This document shows, one piece after another, positions 37,356 to 50,331 of a stretch of DNA of 64,000 nt. Under the pieces are notes generated by a model. That model was given only the letters and a program-made list of their open reading frames with translations, did no database searches and had not been told where the DNA came from. The stretch covers positions 23,203,001-23,267,000 of the forward strand of contig JAUCBN010000006.1 of the NCBI GenBank assembly GCA_035048815.1, given 5' to 3'. The stretch's first letter is position 1. Every line of letters starts with the position of its first letter. Source of the stretch: Abelmoschus esculentus. Lineage: Eukaryota; Streptophyta; Magnoliopsida; Malvales; Malvaceae. A program made the position numbers and the translations under genes.

Positions 37356-38078
37356 TTATGTGCCACCACCAGAGGAACTCTGTATCGTAGACTGCAGGCT
37401 GAGGCCTAATTGAAGATCCACCGATTTACAGCTTTGCCTCGACAAAGTGGAAGACGAAGGCTTGAGAACAGGCCTTTTTGCCCTCGATCCCTGATGATTG
37501 CCTTGAACTAACGTGAACATGGATGAATCTTGTCGGAAAGGGATCATCTGAGACTGTAGAGCGTGCCATTTCGATGGACGCGGGCCATTAACATACCCAT
37601 CGTGCTCCAATTGCCCAAAACTTATCTGAGATTCTTCGTAAGGACTCGAGTCGGCAACAATATCATAACCGGGAGCCGATTCGAAGTACCACGGAGAGCC
37701 GAAACCAAGACTATTTTGGAAAGGTTGAAGATAATAGTTGAGGCTGGCTCTTTTGGCTTGAAGTTGCAACCTTTTCTTCTTTATCCTTTCTTTCTTATGC
37801 GCATTTTGATGACCTCCTAGTGCCTGCGAGTTTGCGAACTCCTTGAAACAGTACTGACACTCAAATTTCTTGTCGTCGAGCCCCGTCGTCGTCGAGCTTT
37901 TCTCTTTGGCTGTCGTCGAAACTGTGGTTGACGAATTAACACTCTCATCACCTTCGGTACAAACATTCATGGCGGTACCATTATTAGTACCTGGATGAAA
38001 CTCGAACCCGAATAACTTAAACTTTTTTTCCTCGGATTTATAATAACCATTTTCGCCATCACATGCATAATTCTCCAT
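37356..38078 (-). CDS. C2H2 zinc-finger regulator of the ZFP5/ZFP6/GIS type
   Basis: A single-exon gene of 240 codons. One zinc finger carries the plant-specific QALGGH core: CQYC...SQALGGHQNAH with Cys 74 and 77, His 90 and 94. The helix is followed by a basic stretch KKERIKKKRLQ that may serve as a nuclear signal. Near the C-terminus DLQLGLSL (about 221-228) is an EAR repression motif. This arrangement, finger near the first third and terminal EAR, is that of the ZFP5/6/8 and GIS regulators of trichome and root-hair formation through gibberellin and cytokinin. Which member it matches is not decided. Start is the first Met. Confidence 0.9.
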   Translation of the reverse strand: MENYACDGENGYYKSEEKKFKLFGFEFHPGTNNGTAMNVCTEGDESVNSSTTVSTTAKEKSSTTTGLDDKKFECQYCFKEFANSQALGGHQNAHKKERIKKKRLQLQAKRASLNYYLQPFQNSLGFGSPWYFESAPGYDIVADSSPYEESQISFGQLEHDGYVNGPRPSKWHALQSQMIPFRQDSSMFTLVQGNHQGSRAKRPVLKPSSSTLSRQSCKSVDLQLGLSLQSTIQSSSGGGT

Positions 38079-38142
38079 CTCTGTTGAAAATTGAGGAAAT
38101 TATTACAGAGGCTATGAGCATGAATTGTCTGGCCTGTCTACA

Positions 38143-38150
38143 TTTATATA
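38143..38150 (-). promoter_or_regulatory. TATA box of the zinc-finger gene
   Basis: TATATAAA on the minus strand, 65-72 bases upstream of the ATG at 38078. Position and sequence fit a core promoter. Confidence 0.5.
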
Positions 38151-39678
38151 GCAACTGATCTCCAATCTCTAATGTTTCCAACAATTCAATGCACCTAAAC
38201 TGGAAATAGTTTTATAAATGCAAACATGGGTCAATAAGAAAATTAAAAATAAATGAAGAAAAGTCAGATTAGAGAAGCTGTCTAATTCAATTAAACTGAA
38301 AAGAGATTCTACTGGTTTAATAATAAAATAAAATTAAACTACATCGAATATCATTAAACTCTAAAATTTATATCGATTTTATCACTGAACTCTAAATTAA
38401 TTAGATTATACCATTAAACTCCGGTATATTTTATAATAATGAGCAACACTTTTATTTAAAGTTCGATAATAAATCGATATAAACACTAAATTTTAGTGAT
38501 ATTTAAAATAAGTTACCTGAAACAAAATGAAATTGTCCATTTGGTAGTAGGTACACTTTGGTCTTTCTTAGTAAGAGAGGAGTTAGGGGACAAAATCCTC
38601 TAATTCCTTAAGATATTTTTTTCTATATTCAATACTAAAATATTAAATTATAAATTTTAAACATTAAAAATATATTTTATTTTTAATTTATTAAATTTTA
38701 AAATTATTTTAAATGAATATAGATAATATTCTGTTTTAATTGTATATATTAGGGATATAGTATGTACAAAGAAACATCAAAGTAATATATAAGTTGATGA
38801 TGTAAATAGATTACTTTGTGCGGTTTAGAGATTTTCTAGTAGGATGGTTGTCCAAGCTTTCTCATATAAAAATCTTGTTTAAAGTTGTCACAGTTATTTT
38901 TTTTTTGATAATAAACAATAATTTATCAAAAAAAATATTGTTTTTTTTTTTTTTAATTTAAAAGATGAATTCTATGGTCTGTAAACCAATTCTCAGATTA
39001 GATTAAAGACAATAAGACTTGCACATTTAAAACAAATATTCCCTTCTAAATAAAGTTATTATTATAATCATCACTGAGTTATTACAAGTCAAAGAAAGCA
39101 GGGGACGTAATCTTCATGGTAGGAAAGGGCTGGCAACTTTACAAGATCTACCAAATCCCCTACTATGTCTGAAATCCCATAATATCCAAAATGTCTGTTT
39201 TTTGTATTATATAATTTATATTAAACCTCTCAGTGGATTGATTTTGTATTAATTAATACTGCTCTACCTCATCTCCAAGCTGATCATAAAAAATAGCTCC
39301 ACTGATATTTTTAATTAATCATGATTGTTGGTTTGATTTGACCATTTTAACCATTGCAAAATTTTAACACAATATAATTTAATTTAATTAATACAGTTTC
39401 GGTAGAAATGAGATTATTCAGTACTTGATGATGCTTCCTTGTAAGTATCCTTCTCTCCACTCAAATATGTTAAAAGATGTATTTTAATTATTTAATTTTT
39501 AATATTAATTTTTTATTATTATTGATCCTCACCTAGTATAGGTTTATCGTAACAATTTTTGTTACTTTCTTTGGATATAAAATTCAATTGTTTTAAAAAT
39601 GGTTTGGCACAAACTAATATGTTATGGGATGCATATCCTTAAGCACTCTATGATTGTTTGGATAGTCATCTTAGACTA

Positions 39679-40154
39679 CTTGTCAATAGGGATGTGCATA
39701 CGGTTCGGTTAACCGAATTAACCGACCGAATCGAAATTATTTTGGTTAATTCGGTCAGTTAATTTTTGATAAATTCGGTTAACGATTATTTTTTTGATAA
39801 TTCGGTTATCGGTTAATTCGACTCCAAATCGGTTAATTAACCGAATTAACCAAAATTATATATATTAAATATTATATTATATATATTTATTTATTTTTAA
39901 TCATTTAACTTTTAAAAATTATAAAATGGTCACTTAATTTTGTATTAAATTAGTATAAAATAAAAGTTTAGTGAAAAAAAATTATTTTAGCTTAATTTAG
40001 TGATCTATTATGTAATTTAACCAAAATTTATAATAAATTTCGGTTAATTTGGTTAAAAAATTTTGGTTCGGTTAACGGTTAAGATTTTAAAAATTTCGAT
40101 TAATTTGGTTCAGTCATCGACCGAATTAACCGAATGCATACCCCTACTTGTCAA
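39679..40154. mobile_element. Non-autonomous hAT-type MITE with target-site duplication
   Basis: The element spans 39687-40146 (460 bases). Its left end TAGGGATGTGCATACGGTT and right end, reverse complemented TAGGGGTATGCATTCGGTT, match at 16 of 19 positions. An identical 8-base duplication CTTGTCAA flanks it at 39679-39686 and 40147-40154. Eight-base duplication and TAGGG ends are typical of hAT elements. The inside is built of repeats of CGGTTAATTCGG and its complement, with no coding capacity. Confidence 0.85.
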
Positions 40155-43100
40155 CTCTGGATAAGCTGCAACATATGGGATTGTTTGAGGCTAACCATTG
40201 CATTCTTTGCAATGCTGGATAGGAGACTCGAAATCAATTGTTTGTTGAGTGCCCTTATTCAAGACAAATGTGGGGAGCTGTTCTTAATCATTGTGTCATC
40301 CAAATAAAAGAAATTAGATTGAGATGAGACATTACTTTGGTTATGTTCCAACTTAAAAGATAAGAGTTTGATTGTGTTCATCATAAAATTTGTTTAGAAT
40401 TCAGTTGTTTATCATATATGAAAAGAGAAAATTTTTAGAAAATTTAAGAACATATGCATGGATTGGCTGAAGGTTGTATATAATTTAATATGGTTTATCC
40501 GGATAAAGGGTAAAAATATACGTATGTATGATGCAAATAAAAGTATGTACAGCTTGAGAAATCCCTAATGGGGATGATCGTCTAAGGGTAACTATAGAAT
40601 TTATACTTGTTCTCAGGTTTGAATAAATAAAACTCAAACACTTATCCAAAATAAAATTCAATTGTTTATTAAAAAACATTTTATTTTTTTTAGCATCCAA
40701 ATCAACAATTATTGATAAAACTGAATGAAAATTGGACAATAGATAAAATATTAAAATATAATTTTGATAAAAAAATATTAAAATTTAGAATAATACAATA
40801 ATCTTTAACATACTTAAACCTATTTTATTTTTATTTATGTCTTAAAAGATAAATAACAAAATAATTGAGGGGGCAATATGTTATAACATAAGAAGAGAGT
40901 AGTTGCTAAACAAAGGAATATAAAGACGTGGGCAATGATGCATGCATATATAATATAATGCATAGAGGGGGTCATAGATGAGATCTGGCCATATCTTCTT
41001 AGAGCAGGCAAAGCCTATATTTTATACCTAAAGCATATGTTTTTCAGGTGAATCAAGTCATCAAACTATATTATTATTGCATTAACATTAAAAAAAAACA
41101 TTTGTGTCGGACAGTTGTTCGTGTTTTGGACCCACTCTTGTTAGCTTTAGGGACAATTTCTAAAACTGTGTTAGATTGTGTTGTTATTTCAATGTCTACA
41201 TTACTTGTTCTTTCATTGGTGGAACAAAGTCCACCAATAGATCTATCTCATGCTGCCCTAAATCCTCCACTCCCTTTATTTGATTTCTCCAACCCATATT
41301 CAAATTACCTTCTCTCTTTAGAAGAAAACTTTCAACCAAGCATGCTTTCATTGATTTTTTTGTATTTTTATAATATTTATATTACGGTTTAATTTATTCA
41401 GTATTTAACAACAAAATTTAGTGTTTTAAATTCCGTTGAGTCTTATTTAATGGATAATTGTTGGTTTTTTAACGCACGTTGTTTGTTTATATAGTCTTAT
41501 CATATTTGTATTGTCGATTTTATTTTATATTAGTTGCCATGAATTTTTTTTTTTTTGTTCTCTAAGTTCTTTACAATTTTGATAGACGAATCTCCTGATA
41601 AGAATTTTCTGTATATATAGAATCTCGAATTAATAATATTTATAAATACTATCAAATTATTTATTACTTAGACCAATACATCTAAATCGAAGGGGAAATG
41701 GGTGTCAAAGTGGGTGGGTGGGTTGCGACTGATTTGAGCTGGTTTCAATTCATTATATCCCCCTCCCCCTGCTTTGATTGAGGATCAAAATGTGTCCCAC
41801 TCCTCCAAATTCCTGTTTCCATCCAATCTGATCCTATTTCTCTTCTGGACACCTCCAAGCCTTTGAAATAATATATCTTAAAGAAACCTACAAAGAATAC
41901 CAAGATTGACTAAGGAAAAACATGAATAAATAAAATACAAAGTAATATTTAAGTTGGTTTAAGATGACTTGAGCTACAAATATTATTATACTTATTCCCA
42001 AGGTGTTTGCACCACTCAATTGAATATTTGGTGCTATGCTAGAAGCTCACTGTGCATGTATGTTATTAAAATCATGTCAGCTTTTATTGTATATATAATA
42101 TAATATTGATATAATTTTTTTAATTACGACCGACGTATATTTATATCGGTATAAATTTTTAATATCAGTGTAAATCAATATATTTAATTGTATTTTTTTC
42201 TTTAATTAAATTTAAGAAAATTTCTAACGAAACGTACAGATAAGTATGGAATGTTTTAAGAATATAATATTGTCTAGAAGAAAAGTTTATAACAGCTAGT
42301 CAAATAACTGATTAAAATTTCTTAATATTATAAAAAAACTGTCTATACTAAACCCTATATTCTATTAGAAAGTGAAAGGTTTTTGGTATTACCGGAGAAG
42401 AAAGAGGTAAGTCCAGGGATTTGATCCTACTGGTTGAGAATTTGCAGGTGTTGGAAGGCACTAAGAAATTGCATATCCACCTGGTTGAAACAACAGTGAG
42501 AGCAATAATGTAATTGATAAAGTCGGCTACAAAGCATAATATAAAAAAAAATCAGGATTTTCGATTATTATTTTTTATTTTGGGTTAGATTTATGATTTA
42601 AATTTTATTTTGATTTTATTTCAAGATTATTATTCAACGTGAAGGTGATTATAAGATGTATTTAGTTATATATGTTTTAAATTTTTTGACAATGCACACA
42701 TACCTGACAGATAAAATGATTTAAATTTATTTTTTTAAAAAAAATATATATATTTTTTACCGGAATCACTTATTGAATTTTAAATTTATTTGTTCTTTTA
42801 AATATACTCGATTAAATAAAAACCAATATTATATGTATATATGAAATCAAAGTTTACGTATTATATAGAACATAAAATATTATTTAAATTTTTAGATCCA
42901 TTCCTAAATTAGAACATCTGAAACGACCAAATACCTTAAATCTATGGACAAAACTCGATTGACCAAATTCATAGTATTGGAAGAATACGAGGAAACCAGG
43001 ATGTTTCCCAGTCGCTTCTCGCTATGTGTGTGCCTCGTCGTCCAGGTTTGCACACTGATCCATCCACCCACCCACCCACCATTTGTTGAACTAATCCTCG

Positions 43101-45899
43101 AGTTTAACAACCAAGTCTCAGCCGTCAGACTATAGGGTTTTATTTCTGACCAGACCAATCAAAAGTTGTGTACAAATTGATGTACTTTTATTCATGTTGG
43201 TAGGTGACGGAAAATAATTTTATGGTTTTTCTTACACTGCTTTGATTTTATTCCCTTCCCCAGTCTTCTTCTAGTCTTCCTGCCTTTCCGTCAGGACCAT
43301 AACTTTGTTTAATACCATTTGCTTCAGCCAAAGAGTTGTTATGTTTAGGGGAGTAAAAAACAGACAATTTGAAAATCTGACTGAAACAGGTTAAGTCTAA
43401 ATTGATTTTGACTCGAGACGATGATGATTCGAATTCAATTGAACTCTGTTTGATGCTGACACGAACTCGAGCTGAACTTGATGATGTTAGATCCGATTTG
43501 TCTATTAGCTGCTAACTTACGTGTTCTGCTACGGATATAATGTCAAGCATAATAGTCGGATCTCGGTCGACGCGGCTCCGTTTCGAAAGGCTACAAACAT
43601 ACCCGTTTTCAGTTGACAGAAACAAAGACAGCTGAGCTCATTTGTGATTCCTCTTCTGATGTAGCATCGACGATATAGTGCACAATAATACTGTAGAAAT
43701 TATTTATCACTTCAGATTGTTCATCACATGTTATCTCGGCTGCAACATCGACCTTAGGTGGCAAGCACGAATAGTGGAAATCCATGAAAAACAGAGGAAT
43801 TTACAGCTAATCAAATTGAATATTAGGTGAAAGGAAAAGCCAAAAGGAGTAAGGCTAGAGTGTAATCAAGTCGAACCCGAATAATAAGAAACTCGAGCTT
43901 GATTTAAGACTCGGTGTTCAATACTCAACATGAGCTTACCCAGCATTATATTTTAAACTTAAGTTCAATCTAAGATGTAATCGAGTTATTCAAGCTTGAG
44001 CTCGATTAAGCTTGTTTACCAGTGCTTTATCTAAGCTATACATGTAGCTTTATCTTCATACATTTAGTATGTAAATGAGAAAAATGCATACACTCTGGAT
44101 GTGTAGTTAAGATTCAAAAGAAAATATGGTTGAAAAGCATTTATTAAATCCAAACTTACATCAGAAATATCAAAATCATAAGTATAGTTTTTATAATTAG
44201 ATTTTAATCAATAAATCGTAAAAAAAAACTATATTAAATCAGATTATTGGGTCTTTAAAAAAATATATTGTTCATGAGGCTAATTTAAAACTGCATGAAA
44301 GCTTATGTAAACAAAGTGATTTTGATTCTCCGAAACGAAAAAAAAATATTATGTCCTCTAATCATACTTTATTTTTTGTTTTATGTTAAAAATTAAATTT
44401 TAAAACTTAACTTTAATTATTATATCTTAAATCTTAAACTCTAAACTCACTATTTTAAAAAAGACATCGTCAAACGATTTCTCCAAAAGAATGATGAAGC
44501 GCCTTACAATCCCATGTTTGAATAGAAAATCTTACGATCTTGATTCAACATTTTTGTTTTCTTATTTGGCCTTTGAGTATTTTTTTTATTATAAAAACCA
44601 CATAATTCGATTTAACGGAACATTTTTAGTGTTAATCGAACGACGAGATGACTAAATTCCTGAGATTAGTGAACTAAATCTCAAATGTGTTAAGAATGTA
44701 GGGGTGAGAGCAAAATTAGATTTTGTACCGACAGAGATCGATAAGCGGTAAGTAATTTAGTATTGTTTAAACAAGTTTCGAGTTTAAAGTATTATATATA
44801 TAAGAAATTCTCGTCGAGAGACTCGCACTCGAAACTAAGTGTGTCATACGAGTTAGTCCAAATTAATCGGGACAAAATCCTGAAAAACCAAAATGGCAAT
44901 CAAAACGAGGACTCATTTTTAATCAACAAGGGTGAGATGCAAATAGCAAGGACTCAGTTCGAAACATATAACCACAATATTAAGAAAAAACTACGAATCT
45001 CGAACATAAACTATAAATCTAAATTTACTTAAGAAAAAACCTATTTTGAGTAAACCAATGCATAGAAAATCTGATTAATCCTAACCCTCCCTAATTTCTC
45101 TTTATTCCCGACCTATAAAGATTCTTAACTCAAAGATCGGGCACATCCATGATTATGCAAGGGTCCCTTAAAACAGCTGTAAAAATTTGTAATTTAACAC
45201 AGATATCAGTAGGCCTGGAAAAAAATGATTGATCAAAAAGGTTAACAGTTCAAAAAGAAGAAGGTGAGGTGAAGTCAACCTCTAGCATATATGATATATC
45301 AAAGCATCTTAGCAAGGGATAAAAGCAATAGATACAGGCAGAATATGCCATATTCATTGTATTAAGAGTTCTACAGACAAAAAATGCACAGAAAACCCCA
45401 TAAAAGGAAGAAAGTAACGACAGTCATTTGCAATGTCAAAACCTAGCTTTGGCTTTTAAACATAATCATATATATTCGATTCATTAGCCGACTAATTAAA
45501 AACGATTATTCGTAAATGCGTATTAATTTTCATTTATTTCAGTAAAAAGCTTATCTGTGATTCACATGCATGATTCATGAAAAACATTCCAACGGAAAGA
45601 GAATTGGTGTAATATACATACCTAGATTAAAAATGGCCAAAACGTTGAATTTAGATAGGTTCGAGAAAATATATTCCTAACCCTAGCTGAAGAGATCGAT
45701 GCACTAGAAAATCTGTGTGAAATAAGATCTTTATAATTTCAACTGCTCGCCTCATGGAAGAACAATATTTATTGTGAAAGAAATCAAAATACATATAAAA
45801 CCAGAAAGAAATCACAGTGCTTAAGAATTATTATGATATTCAAGAACACACATACATGGTATACAATATTAACTCATGCCATCTTCAATCATCTAAACC

Positions 45900-46080
45900 A
45901 GAAGCGGAACAAAGTCTGGTTCGAGCATAGATTAAGATCTCAGATGCTGTAGAAATCGAAAGAAAAACCCCATACAGAAAATTAAAGGAAACAGGTGGTG
46001 TATGTATAAGGAGTATTACTATTAGGTTTTTGTTGATATGTAGCATACAAATCGGACCATGATGCTTCAATTCCCCCGAG
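45900..46080 (+). ncRNA. Possible degenerate MIR166 precursor
   Basis: The 5' arm at 45906-45925 reads GGAACAAAGTCTGGTTCGAG, close to the usual miR166 star strand. The 3' arm from 46052 contains TCGGACCA, GCTTCA and TTCCCC in order, the blocks of miR166, but with TGAT in place of G after the first block and one extra A. The arms pair: TCTGGTTCGA with TCGGACCATGA (one bulge), and GGAA with TTCC at the base. Functional miR166 would target HD-ZIP III mRNAs; with these insertions a normal 21-base miR166 would not be made. It may be a decayed locus or a chance resemblance. Confidence 0.35.
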
Positions 46081-46504
46081 AAACGAAGAGGAAAGAAGAA
46101 AAGACGGCTGTGATAATTTTGTAAAGCTTTTTGATTTTACGATGAAGAAAAGAGAGAAACCCTTAACTCAGAATAGGCATGCGGGTAGGGTTTCGTTTCT
46201 TCTTCTTGAGTGAAGCCATCTTCATCTGGAGGTTTGAGTTTTCTTCTTTCTCTTCCTTGTTTTAGGCGTTGCTCGGAGGTGGGTCGGGAAAGGCGGTGGG
46301 TTTTGTGGGGCTGGTAGATGGCTAAACATGGAGTACTGGCGATGATGAAAGCTGAGGGTTAATGATGAGAGGAAGCAGAGGGGTTTTATGCTTTGTTTCC
46401 TTGTTTCACATGGTGATAATTATCATGGACACCACCCAACGCAACTTTTTTACCCTCTCTCTGTTGGATGCGTCTTTATAATACCTTCGTTGATGGTTTA
46501 GGGC

Positions 46505-46712
46505 GAAAATTTCTGAAAAATTGAATTTTAAACCTTAACGTTTATTTTTTATATTTTAAACTTTACACCTTACACTTTAAAAATACATATTATGCTTAAT
46601 TTCTTAAACTCTAACCACAACCTCTAATATTAAACCTTAAACTATAACCCTTCTAATTTGAAGCGAAGACACGAATATAGGCATAGAAAAGAGCCAAACA
46701 ATTTGTACCCTT
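46505..46712. repeat. CCCTAA-rich dispersed repeat, diverged copy
   Basis: Shows the block order AATTTTAAACC, AAATACAT, CTCTAA, CCCTTCTAATTTGAAGCGAAGACA seen in the other copies, but diverged. Confidence 0.5.
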
Positions 46713-49700
46713 CACTGTTAACCTAACAAATTGAGATTTCTTTACGATCAAACGTGTGAAAATTTTAAAAAATATTTTTTTAATATTGAAATTTTCAACA
46801 TCTTGTTTCTCATATCTAATTTTATGATTTATGTTCAGAATTTGTTTCTTCCAAACGTATCATCTCTAATGTTCAAACATAAATATTTGATTGGTTTTGT
46901 ATAGTTCAACAAAACTTTGAATTTTGTAAAATTAATGTTTTTTGAAACATGAATTCGGTTTTGGATATAGATTTTACGAAATAGTTCATACATATTTTTA
47001 ACCCTTTGATAATACATACACAAGTTACGGATAAAATAATTTAACACATCTTAAATTGATTTCATGGACCGCTTATTGAGTTCTTATAAGACTAGTATTT
47101 TTTTTTCCTAAGCATGAGATTCATTCTTCATTAGAAGGGAAACCACGAGAAATCGTGATTCCAATATAATATATATTTGAAAAGTATATAATATATCAAT
47201 CTATAAAAATCATGATTTTGAAGTATATGTTATATTTAAATATAACTACGAATATATTTTAGTTCTCATTATAATATGGTTAAGTACTCGATCAATTAAA
47301 TCAATTTGTATCGATAATTTCTAATTTATCTATTTTAATCATTGAATTTTTTTTAATAAAAGTAAAGTTTTGTTAAAATTTCTCTTATAATCCGAGTAAG
47401 AAAAATTCCCGACCTAAACAGTGTAAAGATTTTTTTATCATCCAACTAGCTTATGATCCGAATCGAATATCACTTATTTAGATTTTCAAAAAATTGTATG
47501 GAAGGGGATATGGTTTTTCTTGGAATCTTGAAATTTAATCCATGTGGACCTACTTGAGTAGTACTCGATGACTGTTGATGTTAAACCTTAAACTGTCCCC
47601 AAAACCTTTGTTGGGTTGCATTGTTTTGTTTTTGTTAGGCAAGCGGATTTTGTCTGAATATTTTAGTTCCAGCTGGTGCTTCTTGGTGTACCAGAAGTCA
47701 GATTTATCACTTGATAATTACTATAATACACTGTGATTATGAAAATTACTAAAGATTAATTTGTAAAACACGCATAAAAATTCACAGGAAATACAATCAT
47801 TTTCATGTTTCCTACCCTTGCTAGAGTTCATCAACCTTCATAATGGCCGACTGCAAAACATGATGATGATAATTGTTTATTTGAGATGAAAAAAATTCGA
47901 ATCATCCGACAAATTTTAATTCAATTTGTTTCGAATATTGGAGCGATTTACTTTAAAAGCTAATGTAGAACATAGTGGGATGAGCCGTGTTTTTCATCTA
48001 GATATGAAACGATAATAATAATTGTTTGGCCCCCTCTATCTTGCCTCAAACTCTGACTTCGTCCCTATACGGTACTTAGCGTTTTAACCACGAATCGACA
48101 ATGATATAGTGATGATACCCTAACGATGATGATTTCATTGCAACAAGTGAAACTACAGCATCGCAAAAGAGACTTTTCTGTAGTAAACGAACATCTCAGC
48201 AAAACTGCCATATTGTCTTTTCAAGGGCTATAGCTTCAGCCAAAAAATTAGACAGACCATCCTAATTCCATGTTTAATCTGGGGTTAATACAAGGAAATC
48301 ATGTGATTATTGTCCTTTGACATGTTGGGGGGTCTCTATCTTTAACTCCCATGCAAAGATTTCGTGAGACAACATGATGAGATGGGACATCGGATTCTTC
48401 ACCGGTCAACACAGCATTCATTGTTGTCTTTTGTCCATGCTTGCACATTAAACCAGATTGTAGCTTGAGAGCTAATCCAAATGCATTACTCTGGGAAAAT
48501 TCAAACAGGTGTTGATTAAAGCTTAGAAGTGGTTCAGTAGAGACAAGATAGAGAACATGATTGCGGTTGTAATAACATGTGAAAATCCATGAAGAGAAAA
48601 CAAGAATTATGTCCAATGTATTTAGTGCTGATGAAGACAAGATCAGCGTTTAAAGCAAACCATGTATTAGTTAGTGTAATTTAAGAATTGAATTAATCTT
48701 TTCATTAGGAAAAGATCACAAATTTTGATGAGAAAAATGGGAAAGGCTGGTGGAGAAAGAATCAACATTTAATCAAGAGAAATAACTTTATGTTTGACCT
48801 TGATAAAGTTAGGAACTTTAAGTGGACTTTTATTTTTCAAGATTTAATGTGAAATTCGTTGGATTTTTTTTTAATATTTTTTATTTGTTATGAATTTTAG
48901 ATTTTAAACCCTAAAAAATACGAAATACTTAAATTTTTTAAATTTTAATCTTAAACTCTAACTTTAAACATTAATCATAAACTCTAAATTTTATTTAAGT
49001 ATAAAAACAAAAATAATAATACTAAAACAGATAGATAATTTTTATTCAAATTCGTCTATATTTAAGATTAAAAAAATAACAAAATCAAAATATTATTAAA
49101 AATAATGATTTTAGTTAGTACAGATGACAATGTAAGTTATAACTGAAACATTCAAAAATACAAATTCTATTAAATTATTATATTTTTATATATTATAACT
49201 TAAATATTATCTATAATACTTTTTAATAACATTTTGATTTCGTTTTTTAAGTTGTTTTTTTATTTCGTCGTTCTTTAAATTCGCCTCCCATCGAAAATCT
49301 TTGAAATTTTAAGAAAGTTTAGTGATTCCTTTTCACTGTGATGCAAACCCCTTTTCTCCACTAAGGTCATGATTATGACTCCATTTTATGGTGCAAACAG
49401 ACCGTCGTGGACTTTGGTATGAAAATAAATTCTTTCACCTTTATGCTCCACCAACGATAACAAAGTCACCAAAACATGTGGTTCTTTTGATAACAAAGTT
49501 ACCTACTGACCTGTCCTGCAATAAGACTTGCGCAAAACTACCTGAATATGCTTCATAAGGGGATCCGAGGTATGGGCGGATCGTAAGGGGTTTAAGGGGG
49601 CTTTGGTCTCCTCTATAATAAATTTCTAGTTTCGTCCTTGACTCGTGGTCTCCCAACAATGTAAGTAGGGACGACGATCGAGGAAACATTGGCTGAAAGG

Positions 49701-50331
49701 GTGTTTTTTTTAAATAAAGTTGGCTTGGGGTTTCACTGTTTGCTAAACAAGTAACATATTTGCTTTCTTCCTGGGATTATAGAAAATGCAACTTAAAGAT
49801 ATCTATGTTTTCAAGTATGTAAATGGGCAGCAACCCTATGACCCAATTGCCAAGTGGAACCATATAGCCTGTAAGACCATCTAGATATCGGTTCAATATG
49901 AACAAAACATGATTGAAAGAAACTAGGCCCAACCTTGGTTTATAAAAATAATCAAACCATTTCTATAAGAAATTAGACATATATCGATTCTTATATCAAA
50001 TTCTAACAAAAAATTTAAAATATTTAAAAGTGTAAAAATTTTGATACATACCAAATTTTTTTAAAAAAATAATTTTTTTAATATATACTAAAAAATAGTA
50101 TCAAAATTTTTATAATATTTTTAATTTTGACTATTTTAACCTATTTTTAATCAATTCCGCATAAAAAACCCATAGAATGAGTTTGGTTTCGCTGCAATAA
50201 ATTTATTTTTTATTGTTATTTATCTCATGTCATTTAATTATTATTTTATTAAATTTAATTATTATTTTTAACTTCCTTTTTGAACAGTTTATTTCTAACT
50301 TTTTGATTGAATTCCCTCATCCCCTGACAAG

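Larger units (their letters stand above)
38200..50330. other. Gene-poor AT-rich desert
   Basis: Over 12 kb without a gene I can support. It contains a hAT MITE (39687-40146), a possible degenerate MIR166 hairpin (45900-46080), CCCTAA-type repeats near 44350 and 46505, and a degenerate CTCGAG/GAGCTTGA-rich repeat at about 43360-44030. A 113-codon minus frame at 48299-48640 has no domain I recognise. The 45200-46500 part has GC and start-codon context more like a transcribed region than its surroundings. Confidence 0.5.

Noticed and set aside
37083..37409. 108-codon plus-strand frame
   Set aside because: It overlaps the 3' end of the zinc-finger gene in antisense and has no domain.
45885..46070. 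61-codon minus-strand frame over the MIR166-like region
   Set aside because: Short, without family resemblance; the hairpin explanation fits better.
48299..48640. 113-codon minus-strand frame
   Set aside because: Length could be chance; no family resemblance, no promoter context, composition not convincing.
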